From the NCBI GenBank assembly GCA_013393545.1, contig JABXHG010000115.1, forward strand, positions 3,904 to 67,903: 64,000 nt of DNA. Reading direction: 5' to 3'. The notes below the pieces were generated by a model that was not told where the DNA came from, made no database searches, and saw nothing but the letters and a program-made list of their open reading frames with translations. The translations under genes were made by a program, and so were the position numbers. This DNA comes from Alteromonadaceae bacterium (lineage in GTDB: Bacteria; Pseudomonadota; Gammaproteobacteria; Pseudomonadales; Oleiphilaceae). Of this stretch, positions 1 through 8,962 are shown piece by piece; positions within the stretch are counted from its first letter, which is position 1, and every line of letters begins with the position of its first letter.

Positions 1-1026
1 GGAGAGTGGCGCCGCTACTTGCAGTTACCGGCCAGGGGCAACCCGAGAGCCCGGGAACTGGCCGAGGAGCTGGCGGGCCAGGGCTCGGACGAGCAGGTGG
101 TGCGCCAGCTACTCAGCCGGTTCCGGGAGCAGGCGTATTACTACACCTTACGCCCGCCACGGATGCCTGATGATGGCATTGACACCCTCTTGTTCGATGA
201 AAAACGTGGCTTTTGTGCCCACTATGCCGGCGCCGCCACTTTTGTCTTCCGTGCCGCCGGCATTCCCGCGAGAGTGGTGACCGGTTACCAGGGGGGAGAA
301 CCCGGTGCCGGGGGCGACTACCTGATTGTCCGCCAATACGACGCCCATGCCTGGGTGGAAGTGTGGCTGGCCGGGCAGGGCTGGGTAAGAGTGGATCCGA
401 CGGCCGCAATAGCGCCAGAGCGCATTGAGTCCGGGTTGCGGGACGCGATGGCCGAGGAAGGCTCGTTTCTGGAAGATGAACCCTTCTCGCCGCAGCGCTA
501 CGGAGACCTGGCCGTGCTGCAATGGGCGTCATTGCAGCTGGACAGAATCAATTACCAATGGCAGCGCTGGGTGGTTGGTTATCAGGGCCAGAGTCAGATG
601 GACTTGATGTCCCGCCTGCCGGGAGGAATAGGCCTGAAGGAGCTGGGGTACCTGACTGCCGGCATTGTCGGTGTGGCACTGCTGGTGGCCGGGATGTTGT
701 CCGGCTGGAAACGCCGGGGCGGGCAGAAGCAGGATCGGTTTCGGCGCCTGGTGGCGGCCTGGCATCGTTTTTGTGAGCGGGCCGGCGTTCCGGTGCGGGC
801 AGGGGAGTCGCCTGATTTTCTGGCGGGGCGCCTGGCCCGGGCTCTGCCGGAAGTCGCAGATACAGCGGCCAGCTTTGCCCGTGCGGTCAACAGGCATTAC
901 TATAGCCAGCCAGATGGCGCCGCCACTGATCGCGAGATCCGCCACCTGAAACAGCTTTTACGAACCATGAGGCGCCAGAAGCGCCAGCGCCAGAGCCCTG
1001 TAAAACGGACCCCGAATAATGACTGA
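1..1026 (+). CDS. tgpA: TgpA-type transglutaminase, C-terminal part (5' end outside window)
   Basis: The frame is open from base 1, so the N-terminal membrane domain lies outside the window. Residues are numbered from base 1. The transglutaminase core is clear: Cys72 in RGFCAHYAGA, His116 in DAHAWVEVW and Asp132 in VRVDPTAA form the catalytic triad. A hydrophobic helix (about residues 216-235, LTAGIVGVALLVAGML) and a cytoplasmic basic tail follow, as in DUF3488/transglutaminase/DUF4129 proteins such as P. aeruginosa TgpA. The active domain of that family faces the periplasm and its substrate is poorly known. The stop codon overlaps the start of holB by 8 bases, so the two are probably co-transcribed. 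Confidence 0.88.
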   Translation, partial: GEWRRYLQLPARGNPRARELAEELAGQGSDEQVVRQLLSRFREQAYYYTLRPPRMPDDGIDTLLFDEKRGFCAHYAGAATFVFRAAGIPARVVTGYQGGEPGAGGDYLIVRQYDAHAWVEVWLAGQGWVRVDPTAAIAPERIESGLRDAMAEEGSFLEDEPFSPQRYGDLAVLQWASLQLDRINYQWQRWVVGYQGQSQMDLMSRLPGGIGLKELGYLTAGIVGVALLVAGMLSGWKRRGGQKQDRFRRLVAAWHRFCERAGVPVRAGESPDFLAGRLARALPEVADTAASFARAVNRHYYSQPDGAATDREIRHLKQLLRTMRRQKRQRQSPVKRTPNND

Positions 1027-2062
1027 TATTGCCCGCAAGATGCCCTGGCTGGCCGGGGCCTGGTCGTCTGTCCAGCAGCGCCTGGTCGCCGACCGCCTGC
1101 CCCATGCTTTGCTGGTGGCCGGTGAATGCGGTGTGGGTAAACGGGCCTGGGCCGAGGCAGTTGGTCAGCTGTTGTTGTGCGAACACCCGGTGACATCAAC
1201 GCCCGGTGAACCTGTGCCATGCGGCCAATGCAAACAGTGCGAACTGCTTGCTGCGGGCAGCCACCCGGATCTGCGCGTTTACGCACCAGAGAAATCCAAA
1301 ATGGTACGGGTGGATCAGATCCGCGCGCTGTCCACGTTTGCGGTTGCCTCACCGCAGGTTGCCCGTCACAAGGTGGCGATTGTTGACCGGGCAGACCAAC
1401 TCAACATCAATGCCGCCAACGCCTTGTTGAAAACCCTTGAAGAGCCGCTGGCGGACGTAACCCTGCTGCTGCTTCAGGAAAGTGGCCGGCCAGTGCTGCC
1501 CACCATTCGTTCCCGCTGCCAGGTACTGACCATTGCACAGCCCACCCGGGAACAGGCGGAAGCATGGCTGGTGCAACAGGCCGCCAGCTTGCCGGAAGAG
1601 ACAAGGCCGAGTGAGGATCAGCTGGCCAAAAGCCTGATGCTGGCGGGCAATGCCCCGAGGCTGGCGCTGGAATATGCTACCGGGGAATTCCCGGCCCTGC
1701 GCGACAAGGCGTTTGACGCTTTTCGCCAGTTCATGAAGGGGCAGGTCACGGTGGGTGAAGCAGCCAAAGAGTTCAAGGCGATTGGTCTGGAGGACAGCCT
1801 CTGGTTGTTTGAATCCTGGGCCGCCGACCTGGCCCGCTGTTGTGCCGGTGGCCAACCCAACGATGAAGAGGCCCATGACATGCTGGCCTTTTTGGCGCGC
1901 ACGAATCCGCCGTGGCGCGCCCATGAGTTACTGCAGCAGATTCGCGAGAGCCGCGAAGCGCTGGTCTACAACGCCAGTGTGGAACTGGAGGCCAGCCAGT
2001 TGTTGATGGCCTGGCAGAGCCTGATGCCGCGCAAGCGGGCAGGGCGGCCGGCGGCGGGTTGA
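1019..2062 (+). CDS. holB: DNA polymerase III delta' subunit
   Basis: Clamp-loader subunit of the replicative polymerase, 347 aa. An AAA+ fold is shown by the P-loop G35-ECGV-G40-K41, a zinc-binding set C54/C68/C71/C74 (PCGQCKQCEL), the NAANALLKTLEEP segment and the arginine-finger-type LPTIRSRCQ segment. The start overlaps the tgpA end by 8 bases. Being followed by pilZ is the classic holB-pilZ arrangement of Pseudomonas and relatives. All expected motifs are present. Confidence 0.95.
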   Translation: MTDIARKMPWLAGAWSSVQQRLVADRLPHALLVAGECGVGKRAWAEAVGQLLLCEHPVTSTPGEPVPCGQCKQCELLAAGSHPDLRVYAPEKSKMVRVDQIRALSTFAVASPQVARHKVAIVDRADQLNINAANALLKTLEEPLADVTLLLLQESGRPVLPTIRSRCQVLTIAQPTREQAEAWLVQQAASLPEETRPSEDQLAKSLMLAGNAPRLALEYATGEFPALRDKAFDAFRQFMKGQVTVGEAAKEFKAIGLEDSLWLFESWAADLARCCAGGQPNDEEAHDMLAFLARTNPPWRAHELLQQIRESREALVYNASVELEASQLLMAWQSLMPRKRAGRPAAG

Positions 2063-2121
2063 GCTTTCCCGGCTGACTGCTGCTATCATTGTGAAATATC
2101 CATTAAATCAAGGTGTTTGAT

Positions 2122-2472
2122 ATGGGGCCCGGATTCGGAGCGCGTAGCGGTATTCTTACCCTGACCATCAAGGACAAGGCTGTCCTGTATGCGGCTTATA
2201 TGCCGTTCATTCGCCAGGGCGGGATGTTTATTCCCACCCAGAAACAATATCAGCTCGGAGACGAAGTGTTTCTTCTGCTGAATTTGATGGACGAGCCGGA
2301 GAAAATTCCGGTGGCCGGCAAAGTGGTGTGGATCACGCCCAAGGGCGCCCAGGGTAACCGGGCGGCCGGCATTGGCGTGCAGTTTAATGGTGACGACGAA
2401 ACCGCCCGCACGAAAATCGAATCCTATCTCGCCGGGTCCCTAAGCTCTGATCGCCCCACCCATACCATGTAG
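2122..2472 (+). CDS. pilZ: Type IV pilus assembly protein PilZ
   Basis: A 116-aa PilZ-domain protein, very close to the founding PilZ as I remember it: LTIKDKAVLYAAYMPF, EVFLLLNLMDEPEKIPVAGK and RAAGIGVQF are recognisable. This founding type lacks the c-di-GMP-binding RxxxR motif and works through PilF (PilB) and FimX in pilus assembly. I prefer ATG 2122 because AAGG at about 2109-2112 is well spaced from it. An in-frame GTG at 2113 would add three residues but sits on top of that ribosome binding site. It follows holB after 59 bases. Confidence 0.93.
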   Translation: MGPGFGARSGILTLTIKDKAVLYAAYMPFIRQGGMFIPTQKQYQLGDEVFLLLNLMDEPEKIPVAGKVVWITPKGAQGNRAAGIGVQFNGDDETARTKIESYLAGSLSSDRPTHTM

Positions 2473-2481
2473 AGCTGTTCC

Positions 2482-3402
2482 ATGACTGACGCTTTGGTGG
2501 CGGTTCCGGAAGACATCGGGCTGGCCGGAGGCCGCGAAATGCGCTGGCCCCTGGGCGCGATGACGCTGGCCGGCATTGGCTGGCCGGGACCCGCACCGAA
2601 ACCCGAGGCGCCGCCAGTATTGATGCTGCACGGCTGGCTGGATAACGCCATGAGCTTTATCCATCTGGCGCCCGAGCTGGCCCGTTCACGGCAGGTTTAC
2701 GCCATGGACCTGGCCGGCCACGGCTTGTCCGGGCACAGGCCAGAGGGTTATGGCTATTGGCTGATGGATTACGTAGGTGACCTGGCTGAGTGCATCGACC
2801 GGCATTTTCACAGAGCCGGGCAGGAACGTGTGGATCTGGTAGGGCATTCACTGGGAGGTATTGTTTGTGCGCTCTATGCGGCTGCCTTTCCGGAGAGAAT
2901 GCGCCGGTTGGTGATGATCGACAGTCTGGGCGCACTGAGCCGCTCCGCTGATGAAACCATTCCTCAGTTGCGAAAATCTATCCGTAAACGCCTGAGTGGT
3001 TCGGCGCGAGCGGCGGTGTATCCGGACCTGGCGACGGCTGCCCGGATTCGGGAGCGGGGCTTCAGTCCATTGAGTGCCGATGCGGCGATGAAACTGGTAT
3101 CGCGCAGTATGCGTAAACAGGATAGTGGGCTTGTGTGGCGCACCGATCCCCGGCTTCGCCACCCGTCCGCGCTGATGATGACCGAAGAACAGGTGCAGGC
3201 ATCGCTGGCGGCAGTACAAACATCGGCGTTGTTCATCAAGGGGGCCGAAGGATTATTGGCCGAACGCCGGAACCTGGCCGGCCGTGAGCACCTGATCCCG
3301 GGCTTGCAGATTGCGGAAGTGCCCGGAGGGCATCATTGTCACCTGGATGGCGACCCGCGCGCCGTTGCCACTGCTATTGAGAGGTTTTTAATCGATGCCT
3401 GA
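2482..3402 (+). CDS. Alpha/beta-fold hydrolase
   Basis: A 306-aa alpha/beta hydrolase. It has the oxyanion-hole stretch MLHGWLDNA (about 48-56), the nucleophile elbow VGHSLGG with Ser123, and a C-terminal GGHHCHLDGDP stretch (about 282-292) that should carry the catalytic His. No signal peptide is seen, so it is probably cytosolic; the substrate cannot be told from sequence. It starts 9 bases after pilZ and overlaps the next gene by 8 bases, so it belongs to the same run. Confidence 0.9.
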   Translation: MTDALVAVPEDIGLAGGREMRWPLGAMTLAGIGWPGPAPKPEAPPVLMLHGWLDNAMSFIHLAPELARSRQVYAMDLAGHGLSGHRPEGYGYWLMDYVGDLAECIDRHFHRAGQERVDLVGHSLGGIVCALYAAAFPERMRRLVMIDSLGALSRSADETIPQLRKSIRKRLSGSARAAVYPDLATAARIRERGFSPLSADAAMKLVSRSMRKQDSGLVWRTDPRLRHPSALMMTEEQVQASLAAVQTSALFIKGAEGLLAERRNLAGREHLIPGLQIAEVPGGHHCHLDGDPRAVATAIERFLIDA

Positions 3403-4306
3403 GCGCACCCGATCACCCCTGGTATTGTCCTTGTTGGGCTTGCTGGCTCTGGCCACCATAATGCCGGCCAAGGCCAACCCTCTGGCCGAGCCGCCCGAGC
3501 CGTTCGGGCAGTCCCGACTTGAAACCTCAACAACTATCGACTCTGCCGGCCATCTGGTTCTGTTCAGCCCGCTGCGGGAAATTCGCAGTGAGATCCGCTC
3601 GGACGTCATGGCTCGGCTGCCGGTTAGAGGTACCGGGCAGCTGTACGAAATATCGGCAGATGCCAGTCGCGAAGCGGCGCGGGATTACTACCTGCGGGAA
3701 CTCCGTGAGCGTGATGCGACAATCCTTTTTCAGTGTGAAGGCGTGGCCTGCGGGCGAAGTAACGTCTGGGCCAATCAGGTGTTCCAGCAATCGAAACTGC
3801 TGGGCCGTGACGCCAACCAGGATTATCTGGTGGCTGGCACACTGGACGCCTCCGGGCAGCGCTGGCTGACACTGGTTTATACTGTGACCCGGGGTAATCG
3901 CCGGGAATATGTCTGGGTTGAGCACCTGGGCGTTCAGGCAGGCGCGGTGATCCCCGGCTTCTCCGGCACGCCAGAGCGGATCAGCGGGCCGCTTGTTGTC
4001 CCATGGGAAGGCAGCATTACTTTCCGGTTTGACTTACCCACGGGGGAACGCCGGCGCCTTCAGCAGTGGGCGGAAGCCGGCGAGGCAGAAGTGATTCTGG
4101 CCGGTTTCAGCACCCTGGAAGATGATGAAACCTTCGAACAGGCCCGTGACCGGGCTGCACAGGCACTGGACTCGCTGGAAGAGCTGTTGGCCAAGACCGG
4201 CGTCAGCCGCGAGCAGATCCGTAAATTACCGGTAGGCCCCGGCGTGCAGGTGCCCGGGCCGGACCGCCAGGGTAACCGGGTGGAGATTCTGGTCATACAC
4301 AGGTAG
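3395..4306 (+). CDS. DUF4892 family exported protein
   Basis: A 303-aa protein with a probable signal peptide (basic MPERTR, hydrophobic 9-23, AKA-type cleavage near residue 26). The mature part resembles the DUF4892 family. The C-terminal stretch (VSREQIRKLPVGPG then RQGNRVEILVIHR) resembles the end of OmpA-like peptidoglycan-associated domains. Function unknown; the periplasm or outer membrane is expected. It overlaps the hydrolase gene by 8 bases and lies 9 bases before the patatin gene. Confidence 0.8.
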   Translation: MPERTRSPLVLSLLGLLALATIMPAKANPLAEPPEPFGQSRLETSTTIDSAGHLVLFSPLREIRSEIRSDVMARLPVRGTGQLYEISADASREAARDYYLRELRERDATILFQCEGVACGRSNVWANQVFQQSKLLGRDANQDYLVAGTLDASGQRWLTLVYTVTRGNRREYVWVEHLGVQAGAVIPGFSGTPERISGPLVVPWEGSITFRFDLPTGERRRLQQWAEAGEAEVILAGFSTLEDDETFEQARDRAAQALDSLEELLAKTGVSREQIRKLPVGPGVQVPGPDRQGNRVEILVIHR

Positions 4307-4315
4307 AGGAAGACC

Positions 4316-5404
4316 ATGTCGGGAGAACAGGCCAAACCGGTCAAAAAGAAGCCATCCGTTGCCCTGGCTCTGGGTAGTGGGGGAGCCCGTGGCTATGCCC
4401 ACATTGGCGCCATTGAGGTGCTGGAAGAGCGGGGTTATCACATCAAGGCCATTTCCGGTTGTTCCATGGGCGCGGTCGTTGGCGGCATGTATGCCGCCGG
4501 CAAACTGCAGGAATACAAGGACTGGGTCACTGGGCTGGGGCAATTCGATGTGCTCAAGCTGCTGGATGTCACCTTCAGCTCGGTGGGCGCCATTCGGGGC
4601 GAGAAGGTGTTTTCCGTGGTTCGGGATATTCTGGGCAATCTTCGGATTGAAGACCTGCCCCTGGCCTACACCGCCGTTGCCACCGATCTGCTGGCCCACA
4701 AGGAAATCTGGTTTCAGGAAGGGCCGCTCGACCGGGCCATTCGCGCGTCCATTGCCATTCCCGGCATCGTGACGCCGATGATTATGGGTAACCGGGTGCT
4801 GGTTGACGGCGCCTTGCTGAACCCGTTGCCCATTATTCCCACCATATCGGCCCATGCGGACATGGTAGTGGCGGTTAATCTGGCTGGTGAAGATGAGGAG
4901 ATGCGCCGTTTGCCGGACGCCGTTTTCCAGGAAGAGAGCGATGCGCCCGGCGATGTGGAAGAACTGGTGGAAACCTTGAAAGCCAGGGCCTCCCACTGGT
5001 TCGACTGGGATACGATCAAGTCTCTGGCCACGCGTAAACCCGACAACGGCGACACACCGGAAGAGAAGATCAGCCGTGAAGTGGCAAAAAAAGCCCGGGA
5101 AAAGGAAAAACTCTCGGCCGGCAACCCGCCGGCGGACGATCATGAAACCATTGATTGGGACAAACTGGGCATTGGCAAGTTCGACGCCATGAACCTGGCG
5201 ATTGAAACCATGCAAAGCTCGCTGGTGCAGTACAAGATTGCCGGCTACCCGCCGGACTTGCTGGTGAACATGCCGAAGAACGTATGCCGCAGCTATGATT
5301 ACCACAAGGCACCGGAACTGATCCAGATGGGCCGGGAGCGTATGTCTGCAGCTCTGGATCGCTACGAGGGCAAGCAGGCTGGTAACGCAACTCTTTCCCG
5401 TTAA
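4316..5404 (+). CDS. Patatin-like phospholipase family protein
   Basis: A 362-aa RssA-type patatin. It has the oxyanion glycine loop GSGGARG (20-26), nucleophile GCSMG with Ser50, and the dyad aspartate in VDGALLNPLP (Asp164). Patatins are Ser-Asp acyl hydrolases acting on lipid esters. No signal peptide or autotransporter domain is present, so it is probably cytosolic or membrane-associated. The tail beyond about residue 200 is acidic and lysine-rich and not diagnostic. It is last in the run starting at holB/pilZ. Confidence 0.9.
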   Translation: MSGEQAKPVKKKPSVALALGSGGARGYAHIGAIEVLEERGYHIKAISGCSMGAVVGGMYAAGKLQEYKDWVTGLGQFDVLKLLDVTFSSVGAIRGEKVFSVVRDILGNLRIEDLPLAYTAVATDLLAHKEIWFQEGPLDRAIRASIAIPGIVTPMIMGNRVLVDGALLNPLPIIPTISAHADMVVAVNLAGEDEEMRRLPDAVFQEESDAPGDVEELVETLKARASHWFDWDTIKSLATRKPDNGDTPEEKISREVAKKAREKEKLSAGNPPADDHETIDWDKLGIGKFDAMNLAIETMQSSLVQYKIAGYPPDLLVNMPKNVCRSYDYHKAPELIQMGRERMSAALDRYEGKQAGNATLSR

Positions 5405-5434
5405 TGCCGGGCTGCAGGTTGGCGGCCAGGCGCG

Positions 5435-5440
5435 TATAAT
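5435..5440 (+). promoter_or_regulatory. Probable -10 box upstream of prmB
   Basis: A perfect TATAAT lies 38 bases before the prmB GTG, in the gap after the patatin gene. The -35 region is poor (TTGGCG at 5419-5424 is too close, CTGCAG at 5412-5417 is weak), so only the -10 is persuasive. Confidence 0.5.
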
Positions 5441-5477
5441 GCCGGCTTTCCATTTCGCTTAATCAGGACAATCTGTT

Positions 5478-6383
5478 GTGACCAGCCCTGTTGAAGATTT
5501 GCACACCATCCGTGATCTGCTGCGCTATGCTGCCTCCCGATTTTCCGCATCACCGCTGTATTTCGGCCACGGCACGGACAATGTCTGGGATGAAGCGGTT
5601 CAGCTGGTGATGCGCAGCGTGCACCTGCCACTGGAAAACAACCAGATTTTTCTGGACGCCCGGCTGACCCACGCCGAGCGGAAAACCATTATCGAACGTA
5701 TCGAACGCCGCATTGATGAACGCGTGCCCATTGCCTACCTGCTTGGTGAAGGCTGGTTCATGGGCATGCCCTTCAACATTGATGAACGGGTATTGGTGCC
5801 TCGCTCGCCGCTGGGCGAACTCCTGGAAAACGGCCTGCAGCCCTGGATTGGCGGCACCGAGGTGGCCCGCATCCTGGACCTGTGTACCGGCAGTGGCTGC
5901 ATTGGCATTGGCGCGGCGACAGTGTTCGAAGAGGCGGAGGTGGATTTGTCCGATGTCTCGGCAGACGCACTGGCGGTGGCGGAATCAAACATTGAAATGC
6001 ATGGCCTGGAAGGGCGAGTGCGTGCCATTCGCTCGGATGTGTTCGACAGCATTGAGGGTCGATACGATGTCATTCTGAGCAACCCGCCCTATGTGGACGC
6101 CGAAGACCTGGCCGACATGCCGGAGGAATATCATCACGAGCCGGCGCTTGGGCTGGCTGCGGGCAGCGACGGTTTGGACATTGCTCATCGCATCATTGCC
6201 GGCGCGGCGGATCATCTGACCGACGACGGTTTGCTGATTGTGGAAGTGGGCAACTCCTGGGGTGCGATGGACGACGCCTATCCGGATTTGCCACTGACCT
6301 GGCTGGAGTTTGAGAATGGCGGCGACGGGGTTTTTCTGATTACCGCCCGCGATTTGCGCGAATGGCAAGCCCGGAATTGCTGA
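5478..6383 (+). CDS. prmB: 50S ribosomal protein L3 N5-glutamine methyltransferase
   Basis: A 301-aa SAM-dependent methyltransferase of the HemK family that methylates a glutamine of ribosomal protein L3. The SAM loop LDLCTGSGCIGIG (about 133-145) and the catalytic NPPY (202-205) are present. The C-terminal half (EEYHHEPALGLAAGSDGLD) is typical of PrmB rather than the release-factor enzyme PrmC. The start is GTG. The close downstream aroC gene matches the prmB-aroC pairing of many gammaproteobacteria. Confidence 0.94.
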   Translation: MTSPVEDLHTIRDLLRYAASRFSASPLYFGHGTDNVWDEAVQLVMRSVHLPLENNQIFLDARLTHAERKTIIERIERRIDERVPIAYLLGEGWFMGMPFNIDERVLVPRSPLGELLENGLQPWIGGTEVARILDLCTGSGCIGIGAATVFEEAEVDLSDVSADALAVAESNIEMHGLEGRVRAIRSDVFDSIEGRYDVILSNPPYVDAEDLADMPEEYHHEPALGLAAGSDGLDIAHRIIAGAADHLTDDGLLIVEVGNSWGAMDDAYPDLPLTWLEFENGGDGVFLITARDLREWQARNC

Positions 6384-6420
6384 TCCGGAACATTAAAAAC
6401 ATTGGTTAAAGTACTGAAAT

Positions 6421-7515
6421 ATGTCAGGAAATACGTTTGGTAAATTGTTTTCCGTCACCACCTTCGGTGAAAGCCACGGTGCGGCTCTGGGGTGCATTAT
6501 TGACGGTTGTCCTCCGGGGCTGGAGTTGTCTGAAGCGGACATGCAACGGGACCTGGATCGTCGTAAGCCCGGCACATCCCGCCATACCACACAACGCCGG
6601 GAAGCGGACGAGGTGCGTATTCTTTCGGGTGTGTTCGAGGGCAAAACCACCGGCACGCCCATCGGCCTGATCATCGAGAACACCGACCAGCGCTCCAGGG
6701 ATTACTCGAAAATCGCCGAGCAGTTCCGGCCGGCCCATGCCGACTACACCTACATGCACAAGTACGGCACCCGTGATTATCGCGGCGGTGGCCGTTCTTC
6801 TGCTCGTGAAACGGCCATGCGGGTTGCCGCTGGCGCCGTAGCGCGGAAGTTTCTGGAGCAGCGCCTGGGGATTCAGGTGCGCGGTTACCTGTCGCAGCTC
6901 GGTCCCATCAAGGCGGAAAAGCTGGACTGGAGCCAAGTGCATGAAAATCCGTTCTTCTGCCCGGATGCCGACAAGGTATCGGAGATGGAAGATTATATGG
7001 ATGCCCTGCGCAAAGAAGGGGATTCCATTGGTGCTCGTATCAACGTGGTGGCCGACGGCGTGCCCCCGGGCCTGGGCGAGCCGATTTTTGATCGCCTGGA
7101 TGCCGACCTGGCTCACGCCCTGATGAGCATCAACGCGGTCAAAGGCGTGGAAATTGGCGCCGGATTCGACTGCATCGAGCAAAAAGGCACCGAACACCGG
7201 GACGAGATGACCCCCGATGGCTTTTTATCCAACAACGCCGGCGGCGTACTGGGCGGCATTTCCTCCGGCCAGCCGATTGTTGCCAGCATTGCCCTGAAAC
7301 CCACCTCCAGCCTGCGCATTCCGGGGCAGGGCATCGACGTTTACGGTAATGCCACCGAGGTGATTACCACCGGTCGTCACGACCCCTGTGTGGGTATCCG
7401 GGCCACACCAATTGCCGAGGCCATGATGGCCATCACCCTGATGGACCACTACCTGCGCCACCGGGGGCAGAACGGCGACGTTCAGGTAAGCACGCCCGTT
7501 CTCGGCCAGCTGTAA
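6421..7515 (+). CDS. aroC: Chorismate synthase
   Basis: Last step of the shikimate pathway, EPSP to chorismate, using reduced FMN. The 364-aa protein is full length, with GESHG near residue 17, the central [14 protein letters not shown] segment and the C-terminal [18 protein letters not shown]. All look normal. It feeds the tryptophan genes in this window and is downstream in pathway terms of the DAHP synthase at 35.2 kb. The next gene begins only 18 bases after its stop. Confidence 0.97.
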   Translation: MSGNTFGKLFSVTTFGESHGAALGCIIDGCPPGLELSEADMQRDLDRRKPGTSRHTTQRREADEVRILSGVFEGKTTGTPIGLIIENTDQRSRDYSKIAEQFRPAHADYTYMHKYGTRDYRGGGRSSARETAMRVAAGAVARKFLEQRLGIQVRGYLSQLGPIKAEKLDWSQVHENPFFCPDADKVSEMEDYMDALRKEGDSIGARINVVADGVPPGLGEPIFDRLDADLAHALMSINAVKGVEIGAGFDCIEQKGTEHRDEMTPDGFLSNNAGGVLGGISSGQPIVASIALKPTSSLRIPGQGIDVYGNATEVITTGRHDPCVGIRATPIAEAMMAITLMDHYLRHRGQNGDVQVSTPVLGQL

Positions 7516-7533
7516 GCAAGGGGAGGAGGCAGC

Positions 7534-8685
7534 ATCTACTGGCGGCTTTCCAACCTCTACTTCTGGTTCTTTGCCCTCCTTGGAGGGCTTTTGCCTTACT
7601 GGTCCCTTTACCTGGAGGGCCAGGGCTTTTCCTACCTGCAAATCGCCACACTGATGGCCACCATCCAGCTTACCAAAGTGGTGGCCCCCAGCGTCTGGGG
7701 CTGGCTGGGTGACCGCAGCGGCCAGCGCGTGCGGCTGGTGCGTTTTGGTGCCATCACCGGCTCTCTGTTCTTTGCCGGTGTGTTCCTGGAGTCGGGCTTT
7801 TACGGCCTGTTGCTGGTCATGCTGGCCTTCACCTTCTTCTGGAATGCCATTCTTCCGCTTTATGAAGTGATTACCCTGCGTACCCTTGGCAAACGCAAGG
7901 ACAAGTACGGCAAAGTGCGCCTGTGGGGCTCGGTGGGTTTTATCGGCTCGGTGGCTCTGATTGGTGGTTTGCTGGAATTCGTGTCCATCCAATCCTTGCC
8001 CTGGTTGTTGTTGCCGGTGTTTGCGGGCATTGCACTGTCGGCATTTCTGGTGCCATCGGAGCGGGGCGAGCGAAAGCCGCCGGCGCCCAAGGGCAGCCTG
8101 AAAGCCATCGTCACCCATCCCTCGGTGGTGGCATTTTTCCTGATGAATTTCCTGTTGCAGGTGTCCCACGGGGCTTACTACACCTTCTTCAGTATTCATC
8201 TGGAGCAGCATGGCTATGGCAAGCTGGCCATTGGTCTGTTGTGGTCGCTGGGGGTGATCGCGGAAATCGGTCTGTTTCTGGTCATGCACCGGCTTTCGAT
8301 GAGATTCACCGTGCGCCAGATTGTCATTGGCGCGCTGACCCTGACCATGATCCGCTGGATGCTGATTGCAGAAATGACCGGCCTGTTGCCAGTATTGCTG
8401 TTCGCCCAGCTTTTGCACGCGGCTTCCTACGGCGCCTTGCATGCGGTGTCCGTGCAATACATCGAGGGCTTCTTTGGCAAACATCACCACGGCCAGGGAC
8501 AGGCGCTATACAGCGGTCTGACCTTCGGTGCGGGTGGAGCGCTGGGCGCCTGGCTGTCAGGCTTCCTGGTGGACGGTTTCAGCACGTCGGCAGCTTTCTG
8601 GGGCGGCGCGATAGCCATGGCAATCGCGGTGGTGGTCACCTGGCGCAAACTGCAACCACCTCCGGAAGAAACCGCCGAAGCCTGA
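7534..8685 (+). CDS. MFS transporter with an apparent ATC start codon
   Basis: A 383-aa, roughly 12-helix transporter resembling the 3-phenylpropionate/nucleoside-type MFS branch (first helix FWFFALLGGLLPYWSLYL; WGWLGDRSGQR in the loop after helix 2). The frame opens after the aroC stop and the only plausible initiation point is ATC 7534, preceded by GGAGG at 7522-7526 with a 7-base spacer. The first ordinary start codon is TTG 7591, which would remove most of helix 1 and has no equally good ribosome site. Substrate unknown. It converges on the LysR gene, with the large palindrome in between. Confidence 0.8.
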   Translation: MYWRLSNLYFWFFALLGGLLPYWSLYLEGQGFSYLQIATLMATIQLTKVVAPSVWGWLGDRSGQRVRLVRFGAITGSLFFAGVFLESGFYGLLLVMLAFTFFWNAILPLYEVITLRTLGKRKDKYGKVRLWGSVGFIGSVALIGGLLEFVSIQSLPWLLLPVFAGIALSAFLVPSERGERKPPAPKGSLKAIVTHPSVVAFFLMNFLLQVSHGAYYTFFSIHLEQHGYGKLAIGLLWSLGVIAEIGLFLVMHRLSMRFTVRQIVIGALTLTMIRWMLIAEMTGLLPVLLFAQLLHAASYGALHAVSVQYIEGFFGKHHHGQGQALYSGLTFGAGGALGAWLSGFLVDGFSTSAAFWGGAIAMAIAVVVTWRKLQPPPEETAEA

Positions 8686-8692
8686 TCAGCTC

Positions 8693-8962
8693 CTAGTGTC
8701 CCGTCTGGCTAATTCCTTAACCTACTGCTTGCCTCTGGGGAGTCTGACCAAGGCGCCAGTGTGCTGGTGTGGTGGTTCCACATCAAACGCTGGCAACACA
8801 GGCTCAGAGTCCCCAGAGGCAAGCCCTTCGGGAGTTTCTGAAAAGCCGAATAGCGTCGTTCTGCTGGCTCGATTTGGAGCCACCAAACCTTCACCAGCAC
8901 GCCTGGCTCTTCGGCTTTTCAGAAGCTCAGTAGGTTAAGGAATTAGCCAGACGGGACACTAG
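8693..8962. repeat. Nested cruciform element: 35-bp outer arms enclosing two inverted palindromic units
   Basis: Perfect 35-bp outer arms (8693-8727 and 8928-8962) enclose two further palindromes: unit A, arms 8727-8741 and 8810-8824 (15 bp, then an imperfect extension), and unit B, arms 8836-8850 and 8910-8924 (15 bp). Read in opposite directions, the interiors of A and B align: both have GTGCTGGTG, then GGTGGYTCCA and a GCYRGC-like stretch, although their arms are unrelated. Folded, the whole makes a three-way junction. It fills the gap between the convergent MFS and LysR genes. It overlaps the last LysR codons. There is no T-tract outside the stems, so it is not a classical terminator. Confidence 0.9.

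Noticed and set aside
8696..8938. An 80-codon open frame inside the nested cruciform
   Set aside because: It is entirely made of palindrome sequence, has no ribosome site, and its complement is equally open in part.
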